64,000 bases of DNA from Bradyrhizobium viridifuturi (GTDB taxonomy: Bacteria; Pseudomonadota; Alphaproteobacteria; Rhizobiales; Xanthobacteraceae), in assembly GCF_001238275.1 (NCBI RefSeq), contig NZ_LGTB01000001.1:62001-126000 (forward strand), given 5' to 3'. The notes beneath the pieces were generated by a model. It did no database searches and was not told the DNA's origin. It was given only the letters and a program-made list of their open reading frames with translations. Positions 32,614 through 41,019 of the stretch are shown here, piece after piece; the first letter of the stretch is position 1; each line of letters opens with the position of its first letter. A program made the translations under genes and the position numbers.

Positions 32614-33552
32614 ATGAGGATGACCCAGCCCGACGAGCTGTCCGCCTACATGATCTTCGGGCGTAGTGACTGGGCCGCGTTGCGCGCGAGCACCTCGCTG
32701 ACGCTGTCGGACGCTGACCTCGCGGCGCTGCGCGGCCTGAACGGGCCGATCACATCGGTCGAAGTCAGCGACGTCTATCTGCCGCTCACGCGGCTGTTGA
32801 ACCTGCATTTCTCGGCGGCGCGCAATCTCGCGCAGGTCAAGGCGGAGTTCCTCGGCCGGCCGGCGCGCCGCTCGCCCTACATCGTCGCATTGGCAGGCAG
32901 CGTCGGCGTCGGCAAGAGCACCTTTGCGCGTGTGCTGTGCGCGCTGCTGGCCGGCTGGGCTGATCATCCACGCGTCGAGCTGGTGACGACCGACGGCTTC
33001 CTGCACGCCAATGCCGTTCTGGAAGAGCGCGGCCTGATGCGGCGCAAGGGCTTTCCGGACAGCTACGATCTGCCGCGGATGCTGCGCTTTCTCGCAGCGG
33101 CCAAGGCGGGTGAGAGCGAGCTGGAGCTGCCTGTGTACTCGCATTTGATCGGCGATATCGTTCCGTCGGAACGGCAGGTCATCGCGCAGCCGGACATCTT
33201 GGTGTTCGAGGGCCTCAACGTGCTGCTGGCGCGCGGCACGGCGCCGGTGGTGGTCTCGGATTTCTTCGACTTCTCGATCTATCTCGATGCCGACGAGGCC
33301 GACATCCAGTCCTGGTATGTCGAGCGCTTCCTGAGGCTGCAGCCGACCGCGTTCCGAAGCCCGGCATCCTATTTCCACCATTACCGGGACCTGCCGCCGA
33401 GCGATGCGCGCGAGGTCGCGGAGCGGCTGTGGCGCGAGCATCACCGCGCCAATCTCAGGGAGAACATCCTGCCGACGCGGACCCGCGCCGACGTCGTGCT
33501 GCGCAAGCGCTCCGATCATTCGATCGGCGAGGTCTGGTTGCGGGAGACTTAG
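32614..33552 (+). CDS. coaA: Type I pantothenate kinase
   Basis: A 312-residue P-loop kinase that phosphorylates pantothenate, the first and regulated step of coenzyme A synthesis. Visible motifs: Walker A GSVGVGKST (about residues 95-103), TTDGFLHAN (about 130), KGFPDSYDLPRMLRF (about 148-162) and a C-terminal TRADVVLRKRSDHSIGEVWLRE (about 289-311), all typical of CoaA. Two in-frame ATGs (32614 and 32620) are possible; neither has a decisive ribosome site. The usual histidine-biosynthesis neighbours are not next to it here. Monocistronic by spacing. Confidence 0.95.
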   Translation: MRMTQPDELSAYMIFGRSDWAALRASTSLTLSDADLAALRGLNGPITSVEVSDVYLPLTRLLNLHFSAARNLAQVKAEFLGRPARRSPYIVALAGSVGVGKSTFARVLCALLAGWADHPRVELVTTDGFLHANAVLEERGLMRRKGFPDSYDLPRMLRFLAAAKAGESELELPVYSHLIGDIVPSERQVIAQPDILVFEGLNVLLARGTAPVVVSDFFDFSIYLDADEADIQSWYVERFLRLQPTAFRSPASYFHHYRDLPPSDAREVAERLWREHHRANLRENILPTRTRADVVLRKRSDHSIGEVWLRET

Positions 33553-33601
33553 CGCAAGTACGTCGACCGGATGAGCCAACGCGCCACACGACCGTGGGCG
33601 G

Positions 33602-34546
33602 TCAGCGCAGCTCCTTCCCGAGCTGCGCAAGCACCGTCTCGCAGGTCATCAGGTCGAGGTGCCCGCCGCCGGCGTTCTTGAAGAAGGTGATGTCGCTTTC
33701 CGACAAGCGGCCCTTCACCTTGCCGCCGGCGAGGTCGTAGTGGTCGCCGAGCACGTCGCTCTCCTTGATCGCGCCGCTGGCGATCGGCTGCAGGATGTCG
33801 CCGACGCCGTCGAAGGCGGATTCGCGGCGGTCGACGAAGATGCGTGAGCGCCGCGCCGCCTCGTCGTCGGACTCGCGGGTGTCGGGGGTGAAGCCGCCGA
33901 CCAGATCGAGATGGGCGCCGGGCTTCAGGTTCGCGCCCTTGACCAGCGGCTCGCGCGAGCGGGTGCAGGTGGTGATGATGTCGGCCTCGTGGGTCGCGGC
34001 GTCGAGGTCGGTGACGGCCGTGGCGGCGATGCCGTCGGCTTCGAGCAGAGTGGCGAGTTCCTGCGCGCGCTCTACGGTCCGGTTCCAGACCCGCACCTGC
34101 TTCAACGACGGCCGCACCGTGCGGTGCCCGCGCACCAGCCAGCGCGCCATCTCGCCGGCGCCGACCACCAGCAGCGTCTGGGCATCCGGCCGCGCCAGGT
34201 GCTTGGCGCCGAGCGCGGAATCCGCGGCAGTCTTCCAGTGGGTGATCTCGGCGGCGTCCATCACCGCGAGCGGCCGGCCGTCATTGCCGTCGAACAGCAC
34301 GCAGACCGCCTGCACCGCCGGCAGCTTGCCGTGCGCGAGGTTGCCCGGGAAGCTGGTGTAGAGCTTGGTCATCATGAAGCGGCCGGCATCGACCGCGCTG
34401 CGGGTCACCAGCTGCTGGCCCTTGTCGTCGCCGAGATAGCTGTCATGAACCGCAATCTTCGGCCGCCGGTGCGCCGCCTCGATCGCCTCGATCAGGACCG
34501 GAAAGCTCAGGACGCGGTTGACCTCGCTGTCGTCGACAATATGCAC
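33602..34546 (-). CDS. Ornithine cyclodeaminase/mu-crystallin family dehydrogenase
   Basis: A 314-residue NAD(P)-dependent enzyme. The GTG at 34546 is preceded by AGAGGAG at six bases; a longer frame upstream is antisense. The N-terminal substrate domain includes MMTKLYTSFPGN (about residues 63-74), the characteristic Lys-Tyr segment. The nucleotide fold is LLVVGAGEMARWLVRG (about 124-139), and the end has DLVGGFTPDTRESDD (about 218). Family members are ornithine cyclodeaminase, alanine dehydrogenase and pyrroline-2-carboxylate reductase; their substrates cannot be separated reliably by eye. The gene stands alone. Confidence 0.9.
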   Translation of the reverse strand: MHIVDDSEVNRVLSFPVLIEAIEAAHRRPKIAVHDSYLGDDKGQQLVTRSAVDAGRFMMTKLYTSFPGNLAHGKLPAVQAVCVLFDGNDGRPLAVMDAAEITHWKTAADSALGAKHLARPDAQTLLVVGAGEMARWLVRGHRTVRPSLKQVRVWNRTVERAQELATLLEADGIAATAVTDLDAATHEADIITTCTRSREPLVKGANLKPGAHLDLVGGFTPDTRESDDEAARRSRIFVDRRESAFDGVGDILQPIASGAIKESDVLGDHYDLAGGKVKGRLSESDITFFKNAGGGHLDLMTCETVLAQLGKELR

Positions 34547-34702
34547 GTCGTTCTCCTCTGGGCGCCCTTGCGCGCCTCCCGGAGCGCGCCAAAGCCGCTC
34601 CGGACTGGATAGCGCGTGGGGAAGGCTAGTCAACCGGACATGCGCCGCACCGCGCCCCTTGCTATCCTGCGCACCTGATTCTCTCGCAGGTCTCCGCAAG
34701 CC

Positions 34703-35443
34703 GTGGTTGCAGTCGTCGTCGCCATCCTGATCTTCATGCTGCTCGGCGGCGCCGCGCTTGGGACCATGGCGATCCATGGCCGGCTCCGGGATCATCACCG
34801 CAGCGATGAGACCAATACCTCGGTACGCCTGGTCGCGACGCTGTTCGTCACCATGCCGTCGCTGCTGCTCGGCTTGATGATGAACAATGCCGCCAACACC
34901 TATGTGGCGGTTGACCGCAATCTGCATGTCTTCGCCACCGACCTCATCCTGCTCGACCGCAGCCTGCGGCCGCTTGGCCCCAGCGCCGACGAACCGCGCA
35001 AGCACCTGCTCGCCTATGTCGAGCAGGCACTCAAGGATGCCCCGATCTCGCGCGCGAACGAGGTGTCCGAACATCTGCTCGACGAGGTCGGCAACAGTCT
35101 CCGCGAGCTGAAGTTCAACGACGAGCAGAAGATCGCGCTGTGGAACGAGGCCCGGTCGGTCTATCGGCAGGCAGTGCAGCAGCGCTGGACCTTTGTCGAG
35201 CAGTCCGACGGTTCGTTTCCGTCGCCGCTGATCTGCATCCTGGTCGGATGGCTGACGCTGATGTTCGCGACGCTGGGCTTTCGCGCGCCGCGCAACGCGG
35301 TCGTGGTCTCGACCTATGTCGCCGCGGCTGCGCTGATCGCGGCCGCGATCTATCTGATCCTCGAAATGAGCACGCCGTTCTCCGGCCCGATCCAGCTTTC
35401 CGACCGCCCGCTGGTGCGCGCGGCCGAGGAGATCAGGCGGTAG
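34703..35443 (+). CDS. DUF4239-type membrane protein
   Basis: A 246-residue inner-membrane protein with an N-terminal segment (VVAVVVAILIFMLLGGAALGT), a second (LVATLFVTMPSLLLGLMM), a soluble middle of about 110 residues and two C-terminal segments (PLICILVGWLTLMFATLGF and VVVSTYVAAAALIAAAIYLIL). The layout and the central pattern (YVAVDRNLHVFATDLILLDRSLR) match the DUF4239 family, which I associate with bestrophin-like membrane proteins. The start is a GTG at 34703, with no strong ribosome site. Function is unproven. No operon partner. Confidence 0.75.
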   Translation: MVAVVVAILIFMLLGGAALGTMAIHGRLRDHHRSDETNTSVRLVATLFVTMPSLLLGLMMNNAANTYVAVDRNLHVFATDLILLDRSLRPLGPSADEPRKHLLAYVEQALKDAPISRANEVSEHLLDEVGNSLRELKFNDEQKIALWNEARSVYRQAVQQRWTFVEQSDGSFPSPLICILVGWLTLMFATLGFRAPRNAVVVSTYVAAAALIAAAIYLILEMSTPFSGPIQLSDRPLVRAAEEIRR

Positions 35444-35588
35444 CTGCCGGTATCGGCACGCGCTCTCGGCTTTATTCCCCTCACTTCAGCCGCTCGGCCG
35501 GAAATTGTTTCCGCACCGCCGGCGGAATAGTGCAGGCCTTCGCGCGTCCTTACGCATGCAAGTCGTTTGCATTCGAAAGGGAGACATC

Positions 35589-35975
35589 ATGAAGACAAAG
35601 CTCGCACTCACGCTCGCCACCGCCGCTTCGTTCGCACTCGCGTCCGCCGCCTTGGCGGCGCCGCCGACCAAAACCGGCACCACGGCGAAGGGTTCCGTCC
35701 TGACCGATACCAAGGGCATGACGCTCTACACGTTCGACAAGGACACCGACGGCAAGTCGGCCTGCAACGGACCCTGTGCGACCAACTGGCCGGTGCTGAA
35801 GGCGGACGCCGGCGACAAGGCCGAAGGCGGCTACACCATTATCTCGCGTGACGACGGCTCGAAGCAGTGGGCCTACAAGGGCAAGCCGCTTTATACCTTC
35901 GCCAAGGACCAGAAGGCCGGCGACATCACCGGCGACGGCTTTCTCAACGGCGCCTGGCACCTCGCGCAGCCCTGA
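35589..35975 (+). CDS. Secreted COG4315 (lipoprotein_15-like) protein
   Basis: A 128-residue exported protein (MKTKLALTLATAASFALASAALAAP is a signal peptide) from the ATG at 35589, with AAGGGAG upstream. It carries two copies of a short motif: LTDTKGMTLYTFDKDTDGKSAC and RDDGSKQWAYKGKPLYTFAKDQ, plus the CNGPCATNWPVL segment, as in the COG4315 / secreted repeat PF03640 family. The role of the family is unknown. The two cysteines (CNGPC) probably form a disulfide in the periplasm. A GGCGGGTT palindrome follows the gene. Confidence 0.83.
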   Translation: MKTKLALTLATAASFALASAALAAPPTKTGTTAKGSVLTDTKGMTLYTFDKDTDGKSACNGPCATNWPVLKADAGDKAEGGYTIISRDDGSKQWAYKGKPLYTFAKDQKAGDITGDGFLNGAWHLAQP

Positions 35976-35997
35976 GGCGTTGCAAGGAGCAGAGCAG

Positions 35998-36024
35998 GGC
36001 GGGTTGGCGCAAGCCTAACCCGCC
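35998..36024. repeat. GGCGGGTT palindromic repeat, second copy
   Basis: GGCGGGTTGGCGCAAGCC then TAACCCGCC: an 8-bp outer stem continues inward as GGC-GCAA-GCC with one bulged T, giving a stable GNRA-capped hairpin. It follows the COG4315 gene and is related to the repeat at 32501-32526, from which it differs mainly in the loop. Confidence 0.55.
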
Positions 36025-36058
36025 ATCTCTCCGCGCGCGAGGTTTTCGGCGGATCATG

Positions 36059-36394
36059 CTAGCGGCCGCCGCCACCACCGCCTCCTCCGCCACCACCTCC
36101 GCCTGCGCTCAGCAGGCTTTGATTGTAGCGCGGATCGGACTGTTTCATGTAGGCCGGGGAGATGTCGCGGTTGCGCGCGCGACCTGGATCGCCTTGTGGA
36201 CCAGACTGCCCGCATCCCTCCGTGAAGAGGAAGAAACTGCAGGGCGGAACGACACGCGGCTGAAATGCATGGGCTGCCGTGGTCGTCAGCGCCGTCGTGG
36301 CGACGGTGGTGGCCAGCACGGCGGCTGCCGCCAACGCGGTGGTGCTCGCGACGGTAAACAACGTCGCAGACGATAATCTCGATCGCATCGACAT
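36059..36394 (-). CDS. Secreted protein with a poly-glycine tail
   Basis: About 111 residues from the ATG at 36394 (MSMRSRLSSATLF); ATG at 36406 or 36388 are possible. GGA lies six bases before the chosen start. Signal peptide ends near TTAAHA. The mature part contains PRVVPPCSFFLFTEGCGQSGPQGDPGRARNRDISPAYMKQSDPRYNQSLL and then about 14 glycines before a final Arg. The two cysteines may pair. I do not recognise the family. The poly-Gly tail is encoded by GGN codons that vary, so it is not a simple slippage product. Confidence 0.65.
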   Translation of the reverse strand: MSMRSRLSSATLFTVASTTALAAAAVLATTVATTALTTTAAHAFQPRVVPPCSFFLFTEGCGQSGPQGDPGRARNRDISPAYMKQSDPRYNQSLLSAGGGGGGGGGGGGGR

Positions 36395-36586
36395 AGGAAA
36401 TTCCATCCTTCGGTTCGGCAAAACCGGAATGGCCCGGTCGCCATATTGGACGGGGCCTGATGGAAGTGGGTTCGAGCGGGAAGCCGCGATTTGGCGATGT
36501 GGACACGACAACGTGAAGGCGCCAAAAGGCGCGCCTTCCGTGGACGACTTAGGCTTCGCCGGCCGGTTTGCCTGCGCCCGGCGCGC

Positions 36587-37168
36587 TCAGGTGCGCTGCT
36601 TCAGAGCCATGCCCATGCTGATCCAGCTGACGCCGGCGCAGATCAAGTCGACGCTGAGGAAGATGCCGAGCACGTAAAGGCTCGACACCGGCCAGCGTGC
36701 CAGGATCATGGCACCGAGCACGAGCGTGATCAGCCCGGAGATCGCGACCATTCCCCACGGCGCGGCCGAGTTCATGCCGAACGCCAGGAAGATGCGGACG
36801 ATGCCGGAGACCACCAGCGCGATGCCGAGGAACAGCGTCAGCGTCGCCGCGGCGAGCAGCGGGTTCTCGAAGGTGATGAAGCCTGCGACGACATAGAGTG
36901 CGCCGAGCAGCAGCCAGAACAGGAACTTGCCCCACGTCTTGAACTGGAAGGCGTTGATGATCTCGGCAACGCCGGCGACGATCATCATGGCGCCGACGAA
37001 CAGCACGCTGACCACGGTGGCAAAGAACACGCTGCCGAAGGCAAGCACGCCAGCGATCAGGTAGATCACGCCGAGGGCGACGATCCAACCCCACTTCGCG
37101 CGAAGGTTGGCAAGCCCGGATCCGAGGCTGTGAGGAGGTGTGGCGGGTGAGCTGGACGCTGTGGACAT
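36587..37168 (-). CDS. HdeD family membrane protein
   Basis: A 193-residue inner-membrane protein with six hydrophobic segments (for example WIVALGVIYLIAGVLAFGSVF, FLFWLLLGALYVVAGFITF, LYVLGIFLSVDLICAGVSWI). The pattern and length match HdeD-family proteins linked to acid stress resistance in enterics; the role in rhizobia is unproven. GGGAG is 7 bases before the ATG at 37168. The N-terminal 25 residues are soluble and Ser/Pro-rich. It is divergent from the dodecin gene, with about 235 bases between the two. Confidence 0.88.
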   Translation of the reverse strand: MSTASSSPATPPHSLGSGLANLRAKWGWIVALGVIYLIAGVLAFGSVFFATVVSVLFVGAMMIVAGVAEIINAFQFKTWGKFLFWLLLGALYVVAGFITFENPLLAAATLTLFLGIALVVSGIVRIFLAFGMNSAAPWGMVAISGLITLVLGAMILARWPVSSLYVLGIFLSVDLICAGVSWISMGMALKQRT

Positions 37169-37347
37169 CGTATCGCTCCCGAATGCTGAACCGTTTCATG
37201 CTACCATAGGTGAGCGCACGGACAAGGGCAGGCGTAAGGCGGCACTAAATGCATGATGGCACCAAACGCGCCGCGACACGTTGATTCAAATCAACCGGCG
37301 TGTTGCCGCGCAGCATTGGATCGACGGCGGCCGGTAGCAGACGACGG

Positions 37348-37380
37348 ACTGTCCGGATTAGACTGCAAACTGTCCGGATT
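37348..37380. promoter_or_regulatory. Direct-repeat operator-like site before dodecin
   Basis: ACTGTCCGGATT occurs at 37348-37359 and 37369-37380, with start points 21 bases apart, that is, two helical turns. It lies 24 bases upstream of the dodecin start. This spacing suits a regulator that binds two sites on the same face of the DNA. Confidence 0.5.
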
Positions 37381-37403
37381 GCGCATCCACAGAGGAGGTC
37401 GAC

Positions 37404-37625
37404 ATGCCCACGACGCACGACAAGGACCACGTCTACAAGATCCTCGAACTGGTCGGATCATCGGACAAGAGCATCGAGGCGGCGATCGAGAACGCCGTCA
37501 GCCGCGCGTCGAAGACGATCCGGGAAATGAAATGGTTCGAGGTGGTGCAGACGCGGGGCCATATCGAAGGCGGCAAGGTCGCGCACTATCAGGTGACGCT
37601 GCGGGTCGGCTTCACGCTGGAGTAG
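37404..37625 (+). CDS. Dodecin family protein
   Basis: A 73-residue protein of the dodecin type, which assembles into hollow dodecamers that hold flavins or coenzyme A. The family pattern is clear: [24 protein letters not shown], then [20 protein letters not shown], with the Trp (KWFEV) that stacks on flavin in the usual place, and [19 protein letters not shown] at the end. GAGGAGG precedes the ATG. It likely buffers free flavin in the cytoplasm. The direct repeat at 37348-37380 may regulate it. No co-transcribed gene is evident. Confidence 0.92.
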   Translation: MPTTHDKDHVYKILELVGSSDKSIEAAIENAVSRASKTIREMKWFEVVQTRGHIEGGKVAHYQVTLRVGFTLE

Positions 37626-37696
37626 GGCGCAGGCTGCCGGCAACTTGCTGCCGGTTATTCGTCAGCCTGTCGGATGGTTAGAGCCCCATCCACACC

Positions 37697-37800
37697 TGTC
37701 ATCGCCCGGCTTGACCGGGCGATCCAGTACGCCGCGGCCTCTCGGCTCAAGCACTGCCGTCTCTGGAATACTGGATCACCCGCTTTCGCGGGTGATGACA
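37697..37800. repeat. Cruciform intergenic repeat (TGTCATC...GATGACA)
   Basis: The ends TGTCATCGCCCG and CGGGTGATGACA are inverted with one mismatch and enclose two inner hairpins (CCCGGCTTGACCGGG and CACCCGCTTTCGCGGGTG) and the pair GATCCAGTA / TACTGGATC. This has the build of a REP/BIME-like element. Confidence 0.7.
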
Positions 37801-37830
37801 CCGCGTGTTTGACGTTTTGAGTCGAGATCC

Positions 37831-37962
37831 GTCCTCACCGTCGCTGGCGAAGGCCAGGACTCATTACCCCAAATCTTAATTGTTGCGCGAAGCTGGGGCC
37901 CGCTATCCCATCTAGACTGAATGCGGTGGTTATGGGTCCTGGCTTTCGCCAGGACGACGAAT
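37831..37962. repeat. Second intergenic repeat (GTCCTGGC...GCCAGGAC)
   Basis: A perfect 8-bp hairpin GTCCTGGC-TTTC-GCCAGGAC (37936-37955) faces a degenerate partner, CTGGCGAAGGCCAGGAC, at 37844-37860. Together with the preceding element it fills most of the gap between dodecin and the GNAT gene. It is a different family from the 37697-37800 element. Confidence 0.6.
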
Positions 37963-37979
37963 GGAAGGAGCCGGGCCCA

Positions 37980-38540
37980 TCACCGCCGTGACAGCGGTGC
38001 GGGCGGGGGCGGGGCGGTGGCGCCGGCGGCGAGTGAGCGCTGCACCATCACGGTGTCGGACCAGCGGCCGTAGCGGTAGGCGACACCCGGTAAATGCCCG
38101 ACGCGGGCAAAGCCGAAGCGATCGTGCAACGCGAGCGAAGCGGCGTTGTCGCTGTCGATGTAACCGATCATCTGGCGAAAGCCGGCCGCGGCGCAGGTGT
38201 CGACCAATTCCTGCAGCAGCTTGCCGCCGACGCCCTTGCCGGTGAAACGGTGGTGAATGTAGATCGAGTGCTTCACCGTGTAGCGATAGGCCGGGCGCTT
38301 GCGGAACTGGACCACATAGGCATAGCCCACCACCTCGCCGTCGCACACCGCGACGAGGTGCGGCAGGCGGGTGCTGCGCAGGTTCTTGCGGCGGTCGCGC
38401 AGATCGTCCGGCTCGGGCGTGCCGGAGTCGTCGACGCTCTCCTCGATGCCGTGGCGGATGTGATGGCGGTAGATCGACAGCATCGCGTCGACGTCGCTGT
38501 CGCGCGAGGCGCGGACGGTGATCTTGTGATCATTCTCCAT
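37980..38540 (-). CDS. GNAT family N-acetyltransferase (PAT-like)
   Basis: A 186-residue GNAT protein. The acetyl-CoA motif is HHRFTGKGVGGKLLQELV (about residues 94-111: R/Q-x-x-G-x-G/A), and the layout (VRASRDSDVDAMLSIYRHHIRHG at the N-terminus, YIDSDNAASLALHDRFGFARVGHLPGV at the C-terminus) resembles phosphinothricin/methionine sulfoximine acetyltransferases. It starts 18 bases after the decarboxylase gene on the same strand, so the two form an operon. A neat inference is that it acetylates the amine made by that enzyme, but PAT-type specificity for amino acid analogues is equally possible. Confidence 0.88.
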   Translation of the reverse strand: MENDHKITVRASRDSDVDAMLSIYRHHIRHGIEESVDDSGTPEPDDLRDRRKNLRSTRLPHLVAVCDGEVVGYAYVVQFRKRPAYRYTVKHSIYIHHRFTGKGVGGKLLQELVDTCAAAGFRQMIGYIDSDNAASLALHDRFGFARVGHLPGVAYRYGRWSDTVMVQRSLAAGATAPPPPAPLSRR

Positions 38541-38558
38541 TGTGCTGCGTCCGCCGGC

Positions 38559-40916
38559 CTATTCGGACACGACATAGGTGTAGAAGCGGACCCGGCCGGC
38601 CTCGTCGATCTCCTTGTAGATGCCCTGCACCTCGACCTCGAAGCCCGGGAACGCGTTGAAGCTCGCCTCGAACATCTTGAGATAATCGATCATCGGCTTG
38701 CTTCGTTCCGACAGCCGCTCGCCCGGCACGATGGTGGCGATGCCGGGCGGGTAGACCACGAACGGTGTCGCGGCGACGCGGCCGAAGATCTGGTCGATCG
38801 GCAGATAGTCGACGTCGTTGCGGATCAGGTATTGCGCGGCCTGGCGCGGCGACATCGCGATCTCCGGCAGATGTTCGGGCAGGAACTGCCTGGCCTGCAG
38901 CGTGCTGACGCCGCCGTCGCGGAAGAAGCGGTGCATGTCGCCGCAGAGGTCGCGCAGCCGCACCCCGCTGTAGCGTTGCGGGCGGCGGCGGAAGAATTCG
39001 GGGATGACGTCCTCGATCAGCGCGTTGTCGTCGTGCAGTTTCTTGAAGGCGACGAGCCCGGAGACCAGCGTACCGGCCTTGCTGGCCTCGACGCCCGGCG
39101 TCAGCAGGAAGAGCAGGGAGTTGAGGTCGTTCTTCTCGGCGACGATCTGGTTCTCGCGCAGATATTGCGCCACGACCGGAGCGGGGATGCCATGATCGGT
39201 ATAGGCGCCGGTGGCGTGGTCGAAGCCCGGCGTCAGCAAGGTGAGCTTGTTCGGGTCGGTCATGGCAAAGCCCGCGGTCAGCTCGGGGAAGCCGTGCCAG
39301 GCCTCGCCCGGACTGAGCTGCCAGTAGGACGGCGTGGTCGCAAGCTGGTCGGTCGAGATGGTCTCCCAGGCGACATTGTGCACGCCGTTCTCGCGCGCGA
39401 CGTCCGGGATCATCACGCGATCCGGCACGAACGGCTCGAAGAACCAGCGCCGCTCGGCGCGCGTCTCCTTCTCCTCGAACTCGCGCTTCACCGCGCGGAT
39501 CTTCTTGCGCAGCTCGATGCCGAGCCGGATCGTGTCGTCCCACAGCACCTCGCCGGAGCGGCCCTTCATCATCTGCGCGCCGACGTCGAGCGAGGCGAAG
39601 ATCGGATAGAACGGCGAGGTCGAGGCGTGTTGCATGAAGCTTTCGTTGAAGCGGCGGTGCTCGACCCGGCGCTTCTGGCCCTTGATGTGGCGGTCGCGGA
39701 TGTGGATCTGCGAGGCCTGCGAGAAGCTCGCGAGCTGCTTGTGGGTCGATTGGGTGGCGATGATGCCGGGCGCCTCGGGGCCGAGATTGGCGAGCCCCAT
39801 CGCGAACCGCCCGGCATAGATCGGGTGGAATTTCATGAAGCCGGCCCAGGCCTCGTCGAACAGGATGTAGTCGCAGAGATGGCCGATCCGCTTCAGGATC
39901 ATCTCGGCCGAGTGGATGGTGCCATCATAGGTGCACTGCTCGATCACCGCGACGCGGAACGGGCGCTCCTTCTTCCAGGCGTTCTCGTCCTTGACCAGCG
40001 GGTGCTTGCGGATGTGGTCGCGCAGCGTGCCTTCGTCGAGCAGGTCCCAGCGCATCGGGCCGATCAGGCCCCAGGCGTTGCGCACGGTCGGCACGTAGAC
40101 CGGGATGCCGCCGCCGATCAAGAGCGCGCCGTGATGGGCGGCCTTGTGGTTGTTGCGGTCGAACAGCACGAGGTCGCCGTCGGTGACCAGCGAGCCGAGC
40201 GCGACCTTGTTCGAGGTCGAGGTGCCGTTGAGCACGAAATAGGTCTTCTCGGCGCCGAAGATCCGCGCGGCTTCCTTCTGCGCCTTCAGCGCCGGCCCCT
40301 CATGGGTGAGGAGGTCGCCGAGGTCGAGCACGGAATTGTCGAGGTCGTCGCGGAACACGGCTTCGCCGAGATGCTCGACGAACACCCGGCCGATCGGGCT
40401 GCGGCTGTAGAACACGCCGCCATTGTGGCCCGGGCAGGTCCAGAGCTGGTTGCCTTCCTCGGCGTAGTCGACCAGCGCGCCGAAGAACGGCGTCTTCAGG
40501 TTCTCGGCATATTGCTTGAGCCTGGAGATCAAATTCTTGGCGATGAAGGGCGGGGTCTCCTCGGACAAGAAGACGTAGCCGTCGATGAAGTCGAGCACCT
40601 CGACCGGCAGGTCCTCGAACCGCTTGCGGCGGATCAAGAGGATGATCGGGAAGTCGAGGCCGCGGCGGCGCATCAGGTTGATCAGCGCGGCGGTCTTGCC
40701 CTCGAGTCCCTTCTTGCCCCAGTCGACCACCATGCAGCCGATCGCGGCATCGGTCTGCACCGCGATCTCGGCATCTTCCAGCTTGCGGGCGCGGACCACC
40801 TCGAAGCCGGAGCGCTCGATCTCGGTGATGATCTGGTTGAAGCGGATGCCCTCGAGGTCGTCGGCCTCGAAAACCGGCGCGGCGAACAGGAAGTTGAAGC
40901 GTTTGAAATAGTCCAT
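38559..40916 (-). CDS. Orn/Lys/Arg decarboxylase (fold III, PLP)
   Basis: A 785-residue PLP enzyme, ATG at 40916 with GGGGA upstream. The N-terminal wing domain (about residues 1-130, NFLFAAPVFEADDLEG) is followed by the aminotransferase-like core with FVLNGTSTSNKVAL near residue 230, DEAWAGFMKFHPIY near 360 and ATQSTHKQLASFSQ with the PLP lysine at about 393. The C-terminal region (LLTPGVEASKAG) completes the family pattern. Length and layout match biodegradative-type ornithine, lysine or arginine decarboxylases, which make putrescine, cadaverine or agmatine; the substrate is not fixed. The GNAT gene follows after 18 bases, and the product would be an amine. Confidence 0.92.
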   Translation of the reverse strand: MDYFKRFNFLFAAPVFEADDLEGIRFNQIITEIERSGFEVVRARKLEDAEIAVQTDAAIGCMVVDWGKKGLEGKTAALINLMRRRGLDFPIILLIRRKRFEDLPVEVLDFIDGYVFLSEETPPFIAKNLISRLKQYAENLKTPFFGALVDYAEEGNQLWTCPGHNGGVFYSRSPIGRVFVEHLGEAVFRDDLDNSVLDLGDLLTHEGPALKAQKEAARIFGAEKTYFVLNGTSTSNKVALGSLVTDGDLVLFDRNNHKAAHHGALLIGGGIPVYVPTVRNAWGLIGPMRWDLLDEGTLRDHIRKHPLVKDENAWKKERPFRVAVIEQCTYDGTIHSAEMILKRIGHLCDYILFDEAWAGFMKFHPIYAGRFAMGLANLGPEAPGIIATQSTHKQLASFSQASQIHIRDRHIKGQKRRVEHRRFNESFMQHASTSPFYPIFASLDVGAQMMKGRSGEVLWDDTIRLGIELRKKIRAVKREFEEKETRAERRWFFEPFVPDRVMIPDVARENGVHNVAWETISTDQLATTPSYWQLSPGEAWHGFPELTAGFAMTDPNKLTLLTPGFDHATGAYTDHGIPAPVVAQYLRENQIVAEKNDLNSLLFLLTPGVEASKAGTLVSGLVAFKKLHDDNALIEDVIPEFFRRRPQRYSGVRLRDLCGDMHRFFRDGGVSTLQARQFLPEHLPEIAMSPRQAAQYLIRNDVDYLPIDQIFGRVAATPFVVYPPGIATIVPGERLSERSKPMIDYLKMFEASFNAFPGFEVEVQGIYKEIDEAGRVRFYTYVVSE

Positions 40917-41019
40917 GCGTGTCCCCGAACTGTGCTGGCGCTGACGTGTCGGCACTATTCATGACAAACAGATGACAATTGGGGCGGGATGTCGAATTGG
41001 TTCTCCGGTGCACCGCGCC

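Noticed and set aside
38094..40964. A 956-residue plus-strand frame
   Set aside because: It is antisense to the decarboxylase; composition is Arg/Asp/Ala/His-rich as in high-G+C antisense frames and it has no domain.
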